DNA from: Muricauda sp. MAR_2010_75
GTDB taxonomy: Bacteria; Bacteroidota; Bacteroidia; Flavobacteriales; Flavobacteriaceae
Assembly: GCF_000745185.1 (NCBI RefSeq)
Contig: NZ_JQNJ01000001.1
Location: 1,635,501-1,699,500, forward strand
Reading direction: 5' to 3'
Length of the DNA stretch: 64,000 nt
A model generated the notes under the pieces. It saw nothing but the letters and a program-made list of their open reading frames with translations, did not search any database and was not told where the DNA came from. The first letter of the stretch is position 1. Each line of letters starts with the position of its first letter. Below, piece by piece: positions 45,175-54,809 of this stretch. A program made the translations under genes and the position numbers.

Positions 45175-46353
45175 TTAGAAACTTAGGCCATCATTATTTT
45201 CCCAACGGGCAATGATGCCCCATCCGTAAAAGTAGTTGGTCAACCCTATTAAGATTTCATTTTCACCTTCTTGTAGCGGAATAGTAACGGTGGTGTTTTC
45301 AATGGTACACCTTCCGCGGGGTTCTTTCATGCCTGGGGAACCATAGTAGTTTTTGTCCACGTACAAAGGCTGCCCGTTGATAAAGACCCAAACCTCGTCA
45401 CTAAAGCCAAAATTGAGTTTTTTCTGTTGAACCTTATCCGAACTAATAGTGGTTTTTAACCATGCCAGTTTGCGTTCGCCACTTTCGGTACTGCCATATT
45501 TTTTGGTAAGGTTTACCATGGCCCGGTGTTCGGCTTTTATGGGTTTCCAAACGGCCGTACTATCCAATAAAGTGGGATCAATGGCAACACCGGGACTCAC
45601 AGAAATTTGTTTCATCAAGTCTTTTCCGAAAGGAAAATCAACAGGTTCAGTGATCCACCAGTTTCGTAAGTAGCGAGAATCGTTTGAGGTGGGGTCGTAG
45701 CCTGCGGAAGAAGGGATACCCTCAATAGCATTAGGCGTAACCACCATGTTGGCGTAAATAACATTGCCGGAAAGACCAATGCTGCCCGATTTTGTCAATC
45801 CCTCCAGAGCTGGCACCCATAAGGCTGCATTTTGCATATCGTTGACATAAGCCCTCAACTGATTTTCTGAAATAACCAGTTTAACATGGTTCCACCGGTT
45901 CTCATAAAGCTGTGTAGCCGCTTGATAGTCGTCGGTGAGGTCCCAAAGGTTAACTTTGTCCATAATGGCTGCATACTGCATGTTGGTTCTGCGAATAGGT
46001 TCCGATTTACCAAAATAACGGAGGTAGAAGGTTTCCGAATTTACGGTATCCTTGTCCACATGAAATGTGATTCCAGGAAATCCCTGTCCCTTGAGTTCAA
46101 CATCAAACTCAATGGTGCCAGTGGCAAAATCAAAATCCATCAAAAGAATATACAAGGGATTGTCATCTTTACTTTTGACGGCTTTTACTGATTTGTAAGT
46201 GACGAATTCCACATTATCCGTTATGGGTGACCAATACTTTTCCGTAAATGGAAATTCGAGAGGTTTTTGTTGTTTTGAAGTTTGTGCGTAAGAAGTAAAG
46301 CCAAGAACAAGAAGCAAGATGCCCAATGTCAGTTTTTTTAATGATGTGTCCAT
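45175..46353 (-). CDS. Secreted LamG/concanavalin-like protein, unknown function
   Basis: The 392-residue protein has a signal peptide (MDTSLKKLTLGILLLVLGFTSYAQ). Residues about 60-210 form a concanavalin-like region (TGTIEFDVELKGQGFPGITFHV, then YENRWNHVKLVISENQLRAYVNDM). A second beta-rich part ends LQEGENEILIGLTNYFYGWGIIARWE and resembles a carbohydrate-binding jelly-roll. No catalytic motif was recognised. It is transcribed away from a membrane-anchored protein that also carries a LamG-like C-terminus, so the two may form one system. Confidence 0.75.
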   Translation of the reverse strand: MDTSLKKLTLGILLLVLGFTSYAQTSKQQKPLEFPFTEKYWSPITDNVEFVTYKSVKAVKSKDDNPLYILLMDFDFATGTIEFDVELKGQGFPGITFHVDKDTVNSETFYLRYFGKSEPIRRTNMQYAAIMDKVNLWDLTDDYQAATQLYENRWNHVKLVISENQLRAYVNDMQNAALWVPALEGLTKSGSIGLSGNVIYANMVVTPNAIEGIPSSAGYDPTSNDSRYLRNWWITEPVDFPFGKDLMKQISVSPGVAIDPTLLDSTAVWKPIKAEHRAMVNLTKKYGSTESGERKLAWLKTTISSDKVQQKKLNFGFSDEVWVFINGQPLYVDKNYYGSPGMKEPRGRCTIENTTVTIPLQEGENEILIGLTNYFYGWGIIARWENNDGLSF

Positions 46354-46494
46354 TTTTTAATGATTTGAATTTTACAAGTACATTTGATTTCGGGTAAAAG
46401 TAAATGGTGCTACTATCCAAATCCCCACGGTTAGTTGTTCAATCTGGATTAATCCTGTTCAGAGTAGGTTGCCCAGTACATGCTTTTTAGATTT

Positions 46495-47757
46495 ATGGAA
46501 AAATCGAAACGCCATATGATTGATAGTTTAGTAGCGCAAATTGAAGAGCGCTTGGGCTGGGGCAGTGGCTCGGATTGGAGCAATAAGGATTTTGAGGAAT
46601 TGAACGATCTTATTTTTGATGGCACCAAGAAGCGATTGAGCGTTACCACCTTAAAAAGAATCTGGGGCAGGGCAGAGCTAGTGGCCAACCCAAGCTCAGC
46701 GACTTTGGATATTCTTTCGGAATACATTGGGTATAAAAATTGGCGCGAGTTTGTAGGCAATTCCCCTTCCAAAGCAACTTTAACTTCCGTGGGGGGTAAG
46801 ATAAAAACCTTTCAACTACCTACCCTTATTTTAGTGTTAATGGGAATTGCGGTCTTGGCTACGATTTTTGGAGCCGTGACCACCCGAAAAAACGTTGATG
46901 CATCAGAATTTAAGTTTAAAAGCAGGCCTGTCAGTGACGAAATTCCCAATTCCGTGGTCTTTGAGTACGATGCCTCCGCAGCCGATGACCTTGCAAAAAT
47001 TGAAATCCAACAAAGTTGGGATAAAACCAAACGGGTGGCCATCAATAGACTGGACAGTGTAGCGACCAGCATATATTATCGCCCAGGATTTTTTAAATCA
47101 AAATTGGTGGTGGATGGGACCATTGTAAAAGAGAATGATGTTTTTATACAAACCAAGGATTGGTTGGGGTTGATCGAACGGGATTCACTTCCAATTTATC
47201 TCAAGAAAGAGGAAATCCATCAGGGTCAACAACTTTCCATAACCCCAGAGGTTTTGGCTCAATATGGCATTGACTTAAAAACCACCAGTGTTGGTTTCAG
47301 CTTGTACCTTGTCAAGGATTTTGGTGAAATCTATACGGATGATTTTGAACTCTCCATGGAAGTCAAAAACACCTTAGAACAAGGCTTGAACGGTTGTCAA
47401 GAGGTTCAGCTTTATGTATTGTATGATGGTGGTGCCATTGGAATTCCGTTGGCTAAAAAAGGATGCTCTTCCAATTTGAATGTATTGGCTTTTGACGAGA
47501 CCATAAGCGGCAAAAAGAACGATTTTTCTGATTTTGGGGTGGACTTTGCCAACTTTGTTGATCTTGAATTGGTTTCAAAAGAAGATACCCTGGAAGTTTT
47601 GATCAATGGAAAAGGGGTGCACCAAATGGCGGTTCCTGAAACTCCTTTCAAAATAAAAGGAATCACGCTCCATTTTGAAGGTTCTGGGGCCATACAAAAT
47701 GTAGAGTTGAAAAGCTCAGCAAGTGTATTTTATACTTCAAGTGCGGACACTTTGTAA
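46495..47757 (+). CDS. Membrane-anchored protein with N-terminal DNA-binding-like domain
   Basis: The 420-residue protein has a cytoplasmic N-terminal region (residues about 8-90: EERLGWGSGSDWSNKDFEELNDLIF, then RLSVTTLKRIWGRAE, NPSSATLDILSEYIGYKNWREF). This resembles the helical N-terminal domain of Bacteroidota proteins in which one helix chooses a partner and ends with a W-x-x-F motif; I take it as putative DNA binding. A single helix follows (108-128), then a periplasmic beta-rich part with a LamG-like end (FSDFGVDFANFVDLELVSKEDTLEVLING). It is divergent from the secreted LamG-like gene across 141 bp. A transmembrane one-component regulator is likely but unproven. Confidence 0.65.
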   Translation: MEKSKRHMIDSLVAQIEERLGWGSGSDWSNKDFEELNDLIFDGTKKRLSVTTLKRIWGRAELVANPSSATLDILSEYIGYKNWREFVGNSPSKATLTSVGGKIKTFQLPTLILVLMGIAVLATIFGAVTTRKNVDASEFKFKSRPVSDEIPNSVVFEYDASAADDLAKIEIQQSWDKTKRVAINRLDSVATSIYYRPGFFKSKLVVDGTIVKENDVFIQTKDWLGLIERDSLPIYLKKEEIHQGQQLSITPEVLAQYGIDLKTTSVGFSLYLVKDFGEIYTDDFELSMEVKNTLEQGLNGCQEVQLYVLYDGGAIGIPLAKKGCSSNLNVLAFDETISGKKNDFSDFGVDFANFVDLELVSKEDTLEVLINGKGVHQMAVPETPFKIKGITLHFEGSGAIQNVELKSSASVFYTSSADTL

Positions 47758-47766
47758 CAGTTTACT

Positions 47767-48240
47767 TCAACGTAATTCCTCCAAAATTATCGAATAATCA
47801 TGCTGAAGGTCTGCATGCAGCGCTGGTATTTTCTTTTCAATAAAACCCAACTGCCGGTGGTATAAATTTTTGAGCGTAGTATTTCGTTGTATGGATGGCC
47901 GAAACGACTTCAGTTTTTCACAGAAGTAGAGCAACAGTTCCACCTCAGTGGCCTTATTGCCCGAATAGCGAATGTACTTTTTAATCGTTCGAAGGATTTT
48001 CCGAACACTCTTTTTAATGTAGAAGTAACTGTTAATGTTGATGTCCCCGAACATTTCATCAATCTCTTCCTTTACGGTTTCAATATAGCCTTCCTCGCTA
48101 TCGGATTCAAAAAGCAAATAGGTGAGGAGTTCCTTGTTTTCTTTTTTGAATCGCGCCAAGCGCAGACAGAGCTGCATCACTTCTTCTTGCGACTTGAATT
48201 GGAGTTCTTTTTTTAACTGGGCAACTGTGGCAGCTTTCAT
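47767..48240 (-). CDS. Conserved helical cytoplasmic protein, unknown function
   Basis: The 157-residue protein has no signal peptide or membrane segment. It is helical and charged: MKAATVAQLKKELQF, then EEVMQLCLRLARFKKENKELLTYLLFE, SVRKILRTIKKYIRYSGNKATEVELLLYFCEKL. The start region looks like a SAP-like or helical repeat motif, but I do not recognise the family. It begins 3 bp after the SDR gene stop, so the two are probably in one transcript. Confidence 0.7.
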   Translation of the reverse strand: MKAATVAQLKKELQFKSQEEVMQLCLRLARFKKENKELLTYLLFESDSEEGYIETVKEEIDEMFGDININSYFYIKKSVRKILRTIKKYIRYSGNKATEVELLLYFCEKLKSFRPSIQRNTTLKNLYHRQLGFIEKKIPALHADLQHDYSIILEELR

Positions 48241-48243
48241 ATT

Positions 48244-49002
48244 CTAACTTCTTAGGTATGATGCGCCATTCACATCAATGATGGTCCCAGAAGAGTAGGC
48301 CGCTCCATCCGATGCTAAAAATAAAATGGCGTGTGCCACTTCCTCAGGTTGGGCCATTCGCTTAAAAGGAGATTCACGAAGCAGGTTTTCACGTTCTTCA
48401 GGGGTAAGGGTTTTGGCTGCCATTTCCGTTTCGGTAAATCCAGGGGCCACGACTCCCACATAGATATTGTGCGGCGCCAATTTTTTGGCCAAAGACTGAC
48501 TCATGGAATTGAGGGCAGCTTTGCTGGCTCCATACGCAGGTTTGGTGGGTTCACCTCGGAAAGCACCCCGAGAGGAAACATTTACAATATGTCCACCCCC
48601 TGTTTTCATCATGGTTTTGGCCGTCCAGTAACAAAGGTTGGCCGCTGCAAATAGGTTGGTCTCAAAGGTCTTTTCCCATGCCTCGGTCCAATGGTCAAAA
48701 TCCACCGAATCAATCTCGTGAAAAATGGAAATCCCTGCATTGTTTACCAATACATCCAGATGGTCATAGGCTTTAACAAAGTCGTTAATCAAGGCTTGGG
48801 TTTCTTCTTTATGGGAAATGTCCCGTTTAAAAAGTTGATGTCCTTCTCCAGACAATTCTTTTAAAGTGAGTTCGGCAGCTTCATCATTGCTTCTGTAATT
48901 AAGGCCCACTTTGGCCCCTTTTTGTGCAAAAGCAATGGCGGCCGCCTTTCCAATGCCACGGGAAGCTCCTGTGATCAAAACATTTTTATTGGTAAAATCC
49001 AT
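48244..49002 (-). CDS. Short-chain dehydrogenase/reductase (SDR)
   Basis: The 252-residue classical SDR has the NAD(P)-binding motif TGASRGIG at about 11-18, the NNAG motif near 88, and the catalytic Ser (NVSSRG), Tyr and Lys (YGASK) near 141-162. The arrangement fits 3-oxoacyl-ACP reductase-like enzymes, but the substrate is not certain. The C-terminal end is typical (SSGTIIDVNGASYLRS). It lies upstream of the helical protein gene on the same strand and is divergent from the S9 peptidase gene. Confidence 0.93.
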   Translation of the reverse strand: MDFTNKNVLITGASRGIGKAAAIAFAQKGAKVGLNYRSNDEAAELTLKELSGEGHQLFKRDISHKEETQALINDFVKAYDHLDVLVNNAGISIFHEIDSVDFDHWTEAWEKTFETNLFAAANLCYWTAKTMMKTGGGHIVNVSSRGAFRGEPTKPAYGASKAALNSMSQSLAKKLAPHNIYVGVVAPGFTETEMAAKTLTPEERENLLRESPFKRMAQPEEVAHAILFLASDGAAYSSGTIIDVNGASYLRS

Positions 49003-49096
49003 AATCCAAAATTGATTTTCAAAGATAATAGGAAAGTATCGTCTTGAATCCTAAATGGAATTGCATTACTTTTAAAATCTTCAAAAAACCAGAACA

Positions 49097-51136
49097 ATGC
49101 GCAAACAATTTCTTTTACTACTCCTTGGAACAATATTTCAGTTCACTTTAGCACAAAAAAAGGAATTTTCCTATCTAGATATTTTTGATCTTCAATATGT
49201 TTCGGACCCTCAGATTTCTCCCAATGGCGATTGGGTGGTGTATCAAAGAATGGGTTTTGATATCATGAAAGATGGCTCTGCAGGCAACCTTTGGTTGATC
49301 AAAACTGATGGCAGTCAAAACCAAAAACTTACCAGCAGGGAAGTAAATGAAAACAATCCAAGATGGTCTCCAAGCGGAGACCGCATTGCCTTTACCAGTA
49401 GTACGGATGAAGGCTCTGAAATTTATATGTATTGGGTGGGCACCGGCAAGGTGGCCAGACTGACACAACTGCCGTTCAGTCCAAGTTCCTTGACGTGGTC
49501 AACAGACGGAAAGCAATTGGCTTTCTCGATGAATGTGCCACAAGCCCCACCTGTTATTGCCAAAATTCCAGCAAAACCCAAAGGCGCAAAATGGGAAGAA
49601 GCACCACGAATTACCGATCGTTTGTATCATGAAGCAGATGGGCGTGGATATATTACCCCCGGATTCAACCATATTTTTGTGGTTCCGGCAAATGGCGGAG
49701 CTCCACGTCAGGTTACTTCGGGAGATTGGCATCACCGAGGCACTTTGTCATGGGCCAAGGATGGCTCAAAAATCTATTTTTCGGCCAATAGGGTGGAGGA
49801 TTGGGAATACCGTTTCAGAAACAGTGAGATTTATTCCGTGGAAGTGGAATCGGGAAACATTGAAGCCTTGACGGACCGCAATGGTCCCAATCAGGAACCG
49901 CAGGTTTCACCAGATGGGAAATATATTGCTTATGTAAGTTTTGAAGATAAGGTACAAACCTTTCAAACACGTCAATTACATATCATGAATGTGGATGGAA
50001 GCAATCAACATGTCATTTCTCAAGGGTTGGATAGATCAGTTTCAGACATTCAATGGAACTCTAAAAGCGATGGCGTGTATGTGTATTATGATGATAAAGG
50101 AAATGGGAAGGTTGGACTGATTTCCCTAGATGGAAAAGCCGCAAAACTCGTAGATAATGTGGGAGGCACTACTTTGGGCAGGCCATATTCTGGAGGTTCA
50201 TACAGTGTTTCAAGCGATGGCAGTATTGCCTATACCCAAACGCGACCTGAATATCCGGCAGATTTGGCCATCCTAAAATCAAAATCCAAGAATCCAAACA
50301 GAATCACCAGTCTGAACAATGCACTGCTCAATTACAGGGATTTAGGCAAAGTAGAGGAGATTTGGTACAAATCTTCTGTGGATGGACGCGATATTCAGGG
50401 ATGGGTCGTCTATCCGCCCAATTATGATCCGAACAAAAAATATCCCTTTATGGTAGAAAACCATGGAGGCCCCATAGCCAATTATGGTGACCGATTTTCC
50501 ATTGAAATGCAGTTGTATGCATCGGCGGGATATATTGTCTTCTATCCAAATCCAAGGGGGAGTACCAGTTACGGTGAGGAGTTTGCCAACTTGCTGTACA
50601 ACAATTACCCGGGAGAGGATTATAACGACGTAATGGATGGGGTGGATTTTTGCATCCAAAAAGGGATTGCCCATGAAGACCAACTTTTTGTGACCGGAGG
50701 TAGTGCTGGTGGAATTATGTCGGCTTGGATTATTGGAAAGAACAACCGTTTTGAGGCCGCCGTAGTAGCCAAACCTGTTATGAACTGGATCAGTAAAACC
50801 TTGACGGCGGACAATTATTTTTACTATGCCGAAAACCGATATCCAGGGCAACCTTGGGAAAATTTTGAAGGGTATTGGAAATTTTCACCCATTTCCCTCG
50901 TTGGTAATGTACAGACCCCAACCATGGTGATGGTGGGCATGAACGATTTGCGGACACCTCCCAGTGAGGCCAAACAGTTATATCATGCCCTAAAGCTTCG
51001 GAAAATTGAAACTGTTTTGGTTGAGATTCCCGGCGCGGGCCATGGTATCGCCAACAAACCAAGCAACCTAATGACCAAAGTGGCCCATACCATTGCTTGG
51101 TTCGATAAGTTTAGAACCGATAAAGAAAATGAATAA
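49097..51136 (+). CDS. S9-family secreted peptidase (dipeptidyl/acylaminoacyl peptidase-like)
   Basis: The 679-residue protein has a signal peptide (MRKQFLLLLLGTIFQFTLAQ). The N-terminal beta-propeller (about 30-400) has PD40/WD40-like units such as DPQISPNGDWVVY and NPRWSPSGDRIAFTS. The C-terminal alpha/beta hydrolase carries the catalytic triad Ser536 (GGSAGG), Asp617 (NDLRTP) and His649 (GAGHG). It cleaves short peptides in the periplasm. It is followed by a small membrane protein gene that overlaps its end by 8 bp. Confidence 0.95.
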   Translation: MRKQFLLLLLGTIFQFTLAQKKEFSYLDIFDLQYVSDPQISPNGDWVVYQRMGFDIMKDGSAGNLWLIKTDGSQNQKLTSREVNENNPRWSPSGDRIAFTSSTDEGSEIYMYWVGTGKVARLTQLPFSPSSLTWSTDGKQLAFSMNVPQAPPVIAKIPAKPKGAKWEEAPRITDRLYHEADGRGYITPGFNHIFVVPANGGAPRQVTSGDWHHRGTLSWAKDGSKIYFSANRVEDWEYRFRNSEIYSVEVESGNIEALTDRNGPNQEPQVSPDGKYIAYVSFEDKVQTFQTRQLHIMNVDGSNQHVISQGLDRSVSDIQWNSKSDGVYVYYDDKGNGKVGLISLDGKAAKLVDNVGGTTLGRPYSGGSYSVSSDGSIAYTQTRPEYPADLAILKSKSKNPNRITSLNNALLNYRDLGKVEEIWYKSSVDGRDIQGWVVYPPNYDPNKKYPFMVENHGGPIANYGDRFSIEMQLYASAGYIVFYPNPRGSTSYGEEFANLLYNNYPGEDYNDVMDGVDFCIQKGIAHEDQLFVTGGSAGGIMSAWIIGKNNRFEAAVVAKPVMNWISKTLTADNYFYYAENRYPGQPWENFEGYWKFSPISLVGNVQTPTMVMVGMNDLRTPPSEAKQLYHALKLRKIETVLVEIPGAGHGIANKPSNLMTKVAHTIAWFDKFRTDKENE

Positions 51137-51563
51137 GAAGAAAAGACATTGGCTGTGGAATGTGCTCATTGTGCTCACGCTGATTGTCTGCTTGCTGGCC
51201 TTTGTTGCCCACTACAAAAACTGGTATAAAGTTGAAGAGGGAGAATTCAAGATTTTCTCTGGGATCTATCGACAAAGTATCCCCATAAAAGATATGGACA
51301 GTATCCTGTTTGTGGAGAAACTGCCAGAAATGGAACGCTCTTCCGGATTTTCTTGGTTGGCCAAGGAAAAAGGCGTGTTCAAGGATTCCATTCACCACAC
51401 CAAGATCTATGTTTTTGTAGACGATTTACGACAACAAAAGATAAAACTGGTGCACCACGATACACTTAAAATATATTTTAATATGCAGGATAGTCTGGAG
51501 ACCCAAAAAATATATGCTATTTTGCAATCCAAAATGCAAGACAACCTCGAAACGTCAAAGTAG
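51129..51563 (+). CDS. Small membrane-anchored protein
   Basis: The 144-residue protein has a basic start (MNKKKRHW), one hydrophobic helix (WNVLIVLTLIVCLLAFVAHY) and a soluble remainder rich in charged residues, with YKVEEGEFKIFSGIYRQSIPIKDMDSI. Its start lies inside the last codons of the S9 peptidase gene, so it is translated after it. An earlier start at 51093 in the same frame is rejected because it would lie well inside the peptidase gene and separate the N-terminus from the helix. Unknown family. Confidence 0.65.
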   Translation: MNKKKRHWLWNVLIVLTLIVCLLAFVAHYKNWYKVEEGEFKIFSGIYRQSIPIKDMDSILFVEKLPEMERSSGFSWLAKEKGVFKDSIHHTKIYVFVDDLRQQKIKLVHHDTLKIYFNMQDSLETQKIYAILQSKMQDNLETSK

Positions 51564-51585
51564 TTTTTAGTAAAACTTCCTAGCC

Positions 51586-51993
51586 ATGAAAATGAGTTTT
51601 TTCGGGATTTTGTTGTTGCCCTTGTCCCTTTTCGCACAGAATACAATTTTAGTACATGTCAAGAATGTAGATTCTGCAAGTGGACATGTAAAAGTGGCCG
51701 TTTACGATTCGGATGAAACTTTTTTGTCTTTTGATGGAGTCCTGAAAACAGGAACAGCCCCGGCCCATGAAGGTATAGTCACCATGCAAATAGTGGATAT
51801 ACCAATTGGGGAATATGCTTTGGCCGTATTCCATGACGAAAACGGAAATGGCAAATTGGATACCAATTGGCTGGGCATTCCAAAGGAAAAAGTAGCTTTT
51901 TCCCGGGCGAAGATGAAAACTTTTGGCCCGCCCAGATATAAAGAGTGTGCCTTTCGGGTAACCTCGGATTATGAGATCAGTATTAATCTTTAA
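51586..51993 (+). CDS. DUF2141 secreted protein
   Basis: The 135-residue protein has a signal peptide (MKMSFFGILLLPLSLFAQ) and the DUF2141 pattern: VHVKNVDSASGHVKVAVYDS near the start and FHDENGNGKLDTNWLGIPKEK with a DxNxNGxxD-like calcium-type loop. The domain occurs in Bacteroidota envelope proteins of unknown function. It lies 22 bp after the small membrane protein gene and 15 bp before the DUF423 gene, making a probable four-gene operon with the peptidase. Confidence 0.85.
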   Translation: MKMSFFGILLLPLSLFAQNTILVHVKNVDSASGHVKVAVYDSDETFLSFDGVLKTGTAPAHEGIVTMQIVDIPIGEYALAVFHDENGNGKLDTNWLGIPKEKVAFSRAKMKTFGPPRYKECAFRVTSDYEISINL

Positions 51994-52008
51994 CCAAAAC
52001 CAAAAATT

Positions 52009-52401
52009 ATGGGAACTATATTTTTAACACAGCTTATGGGAGCCATTTACGGTTTGTTGGCCGTTATTTTTGGTGCTTTTGGTGCACATGCCTTAAAAAA
52101 GAAGTTGACCCCTGAACTGCTCCATAGTTTTGAGACAGGGGTCAAATATCAAATGTACCATGCCATTGTATTGTTGGTTCTGGGCTTTAACCTCGGTTTT
52201 GACCAACCTTTGGATTCGGCCATTGCCCATTGCTTTATTTTTGGGACACTTTTGTTTTCCTTTAGCATTTACGCTTTGTGCTTAAGTGCAGCCAAAGGGG
52301 AAAAACTTAAGTTCTTGGGACCCATTACTCCAATTGGAGGACTACTCTTGGTTGTTGGATGGGCCTTGTTGTTCTATTCGTTTATTGGTTCATTGCTCTG
52401 A
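52009..52401 (+). CDS. DUF423 membrane protein
   Basis: The 130-residue protein has four hydrophobic helices. The start GAIYGLLAVIFGAFGAHALKKKL, followed by ETGVKYQMYHAIVLLVLG, is the family signature of DUF423 (YwdK-like), small inner-membrane proteins without known function. It ends the plus-strand run; the next gene is convergent on the minus strand, 36 bp away. Confidence 0.9.
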   Translation: MGTIFLTQLMGAIYGLLAVIFGAFGAHALKKKLTPELLHSFETGVKYQMYHAIVLLVLGFNLGFDQPLDSAIAHCFIFGTLLFSFSIYALCLSAAKGEKLKFLGPITPIGGLLLVVGWALLFYSFIGSLL

Positions 52402-52437
52402 TCAAAGAATTTTTTAAGGAAGGGAAACGAACAAGTA

Positions 52438-52587
52438 TCAACCACACCCACAGTTATCCTGTCCACAGGATTTGGAATCTTTCCTTTTACCGAAAATCAA
52501 GGATTTGGGTAAGACAAACTTCCAAACCAGATAACCTATGGCTACGGCTAAAGTGATATAGACCAGTATGTGCTGTGTCGTTTCCAT
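52438..52587 (-). CDS. FeoB-associated Cys-rich membrane protein
   Basis: A 49-residue frame starts at the stop codon of feoB (TAATG, 1-bp overlap). It has one transmembrane helix (HILVYITLAVAIGYLVWKFV) and ends in a Cys/Gly tail (KSCGQDNCGCG). This is the pattern of the FeoB-associated Cys-rich membrane proteins of Bacteroidota. It is too short to be found by many gene finders. It probably lies in the inner membrane with its cysteines in the cytoplasm, helping FeoB-type ferrous iron uptake, but the mechanism is not known. Confidence 0.8.
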   Translation of the reverse strand: METTQHILVYITLAVAIGYLVWKFVLPKSLIFGKRKDSKSCGQDNCGCG

Positions 52588-54809
52588 TAGCTAAGGATTT
52601 GATAAGCAGCTAAAGCTACAAGGTACGCAAAAACACTCATAAATGCCAGTTGTAACATGGGCCATTTCCAAGAATTGGTCTCCCGTTTTACTATGGCCAA
52701 GGTGCTCATACATTGCATGGCAAAGGCATAAAACAGCATCAAAGAGATTCCAGAGGCGAGATTGAACAATGGTCTTCCAGAGGCATCCAATTCTGCGGCC
52801 ATTCTATTTTTTATGGTCTCCTCCTCATCGCTGCCTACGCTGTAGATAGTGGCCAAAGTTCCCACAAAGACTTCTCGGGCTGCAAAAGAGGTGAGGACGG
52901 CAATGCCAATTTTCCAGTCGTAACCCAAGGGTCTTACCAAGGGCTCAAATGCTTTTCCGGCCTGTCCAATATAGGAATGTTCCAATTTATAACTGGCAAT
53001 CTCTTGGGCCATTGCCCTTTCCGTTAAATCGCTAGTAATGGCCTGAATGGAATCTTGTACTTGTCTGGAGTTTATATCCCTGTTTTCTGATTCCGCGTCT
53101 TGTACATAAGAATTGACGTGGTTCTGAATATAATTTTTACTGTAGGTGGTCAAGCCTTGCTCCTCAATCCGTTCTGTAACAATGCGCTCTGCATTCCTGA
53201 AATCATCAGAATATCCGTTGGAGCCCAAAAACCAAAGTACAATGGAAATCGCCAAAATGATCTTACCCGCTCCGAACACAAAACTTTTGGTCTTTTCCAG
53301 AACAGTATAAGCCACATTCTTGATGAGTGGCAATCGGTAGGTGGGCATTTCCACCATAAAAAGAGACCGACTTTTAATCTTCAATATCTTATTGAGGACC
53401 ATAGCCGAAAAAAGTGCCATTCCAAATCCAATGAGATACAAAAGCATCAAGGTCAATGCTTGATAACTCAACCCTAATAAAGAGCCTTCCGGGATAACAA
53501 GGGCAATCAAGATCAAATAAACGGGCAACCGTGCCGAGCATGTTGTAAAAGGTGTCACCAAAATGGTGATGAGCCTTTCCTTCCAATTTTCTATGGTTCT
53601 GGTGGCCATTATAGCAGGTATAGCACATGCATTTCCAGATATTAAGGGGACAACACTTTTTCCACTCAATCCAAAGGGACGCATCAATCTATCCATTAAA
53701 AATACCACCCGGCTCATGTATCCGGATTCTTCCAACAGCGAGATGAACAGGAACAAAAAGGCAATTTGAGGGATAAAGATCACAATGCCTCCGATACCGG
53801 CAAGGATTCCTTCGGCCAAAAGATCAGTGAAAACCCCAGGCGGCAATGTGCCCTTGATCCATTCACTGGCATTGGCAAACTGTTCATCAATAAAATCCAT
53901 GGGATAGGAACTCCACTCAAAAATGGCCTGAAAAATAAGCAGTAGGATAGCGAAGAAAATCACATATCCAAATATTTTATGGGTAAGAATCTTGTCTATG
54001 GATGCACGTAGGCCTTTGGCGGCCATTATGTCAACCTTGTAGGTTTCCTTTAAGGTGTTGTTGATGAACTGATAGCGCAACACCGTTTCTTTATGCTGTA
54101 GTTTTTTAAGTTCTTCTTTGGATTTGGTGAAAAAGGAAGTGGCATCCTCAATCTGTTTTTTCTCTATGGGCATAAAGTTAACATCTTGGGTGATGACCAA
54201 CCATAATTTGTAGAGATCTTCCTTTGGAAAGGTTTTTTGTAATCGGTCAAAATACTCAGGAGCGATTCTTGACGTATTTACGTTGGGGGCGGTGGACAGA
54301 TTTTTGTAGTCAGCTATGAGTTCTTTGATACGATTTATGCCGACTTCTTTTCGGGTACTGACCAATGCAATTTTGGTATCGAGTTTTTGCTGCATGGCCT
54401 CAATATCTATGGAGATGCCCTTGCGCGACATACGATCGGACATATTGATGACCAAAATGGTGGGTATGCGAAGGTCTTTGATCTGCGTAAAAAGGAGGAG
54501 GTTCCTTTTTAGGTTTTCCACATCACTGATGACCACGGCAACATCAGGATAATCCTTATCATTTTTGTTCAGGAGCAATTCTACTACGACACTTTCGTCC
54601 AATGAGGTGGTATTGAGACTGTACGTGCCAGGAAGATCAAGAATATGGGCCTTAACCCCTCTGGGCAATTTGCAGATACCTTCCTTTTTTTCAACAGTAA
54701 TACCGGGGTAATTGCCCACCTTTTGTTTTAGGCCGGTCAATTGATTGAAAACTGAGGTTTTTCCTGTATTGGGATTACCGACCAGGGCAACGTTTATGTT
54801 TTTACTCAT
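52587..54809 (-). CDS. feoB: Ferrous iron transport protein B
   Basis: The 740-residue protein imports Fe(II). The N-terminal G domain shows G1 (GNPNTGKTS), the G3 DLPGTYSL segment and NMSDR for base recognition. The membrane region follows, with two gate-like parts and repeated signatures including GLSGKSVVPLISGNACAIPAIMATRTI and a second near GYDWKIGIAVLTSFAAREVFVGTLATIYSVG. Length fits bacterial FeoB (700-780). It overlaps feoA by 4 bp and is followed by the FeoB-associated Cys-rich gene. Confidence 0.96.
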   Translation of the reverse strand: MSKNINVALVGNPNTGKTSVFNQLTGLKQKVGNYPGITVEKKEGICKLPRGVKAHILDLPGTYSLNTTSLDESVVVELLLNKNDKDYPDVAVVISDVENLKRNLLLFTQIKDLRIPTILVINMSDRMSRKGISIDIEAMQQKLDTKIALVSTRKEVGINRIKELIADYKNLSTAPNVNTSRIAPEYFDRLQKTFPKEDLYKLWLVITQDVNFMPIEKKQIEDATSFFTKSKEELKKLQHKETVLRYQFINNTLKETYKVDIMAAKGLRASIDKILTHKIFGYVIFFAILLLIFQAIFEWSSYPMDFIDEQFANASEWIKGTLPPGVFTDLLAEGILAGIGGIVIFIPQIAFLFLFISLLEESGYMSRVVFLMDRLMRPFGLSGKSVVPLISGNACAIPAIMATRTIENWKERLITILVTPFTTCSARLPVYLILIALVIPEGSLLGLSYQALTLMLLYLIGFGMALFSAMVLNKILKIKSRSLFMVEMPTYRLPLIKNVAYTVLEKTKSFVFGAGKIILAISIVLWFLGSNGYSDDFRNAERIVTERIEEQGLTTYSKNYIQNHVNSYVQDAESENRDINSRQVQDSIQAITSDLTERAMAQEIASYKLEHSYIGQAGKAFEPLVRPLGYDWKIGIAVLTSFAAREVFVGTLATIYSVGSDEEETIKNRMAAELDASGRPLFNLASGISLMLFYAFAMQCMSTLAIVKRETNSWKWPMLQLAFMSVFAYLVALAAYQILS

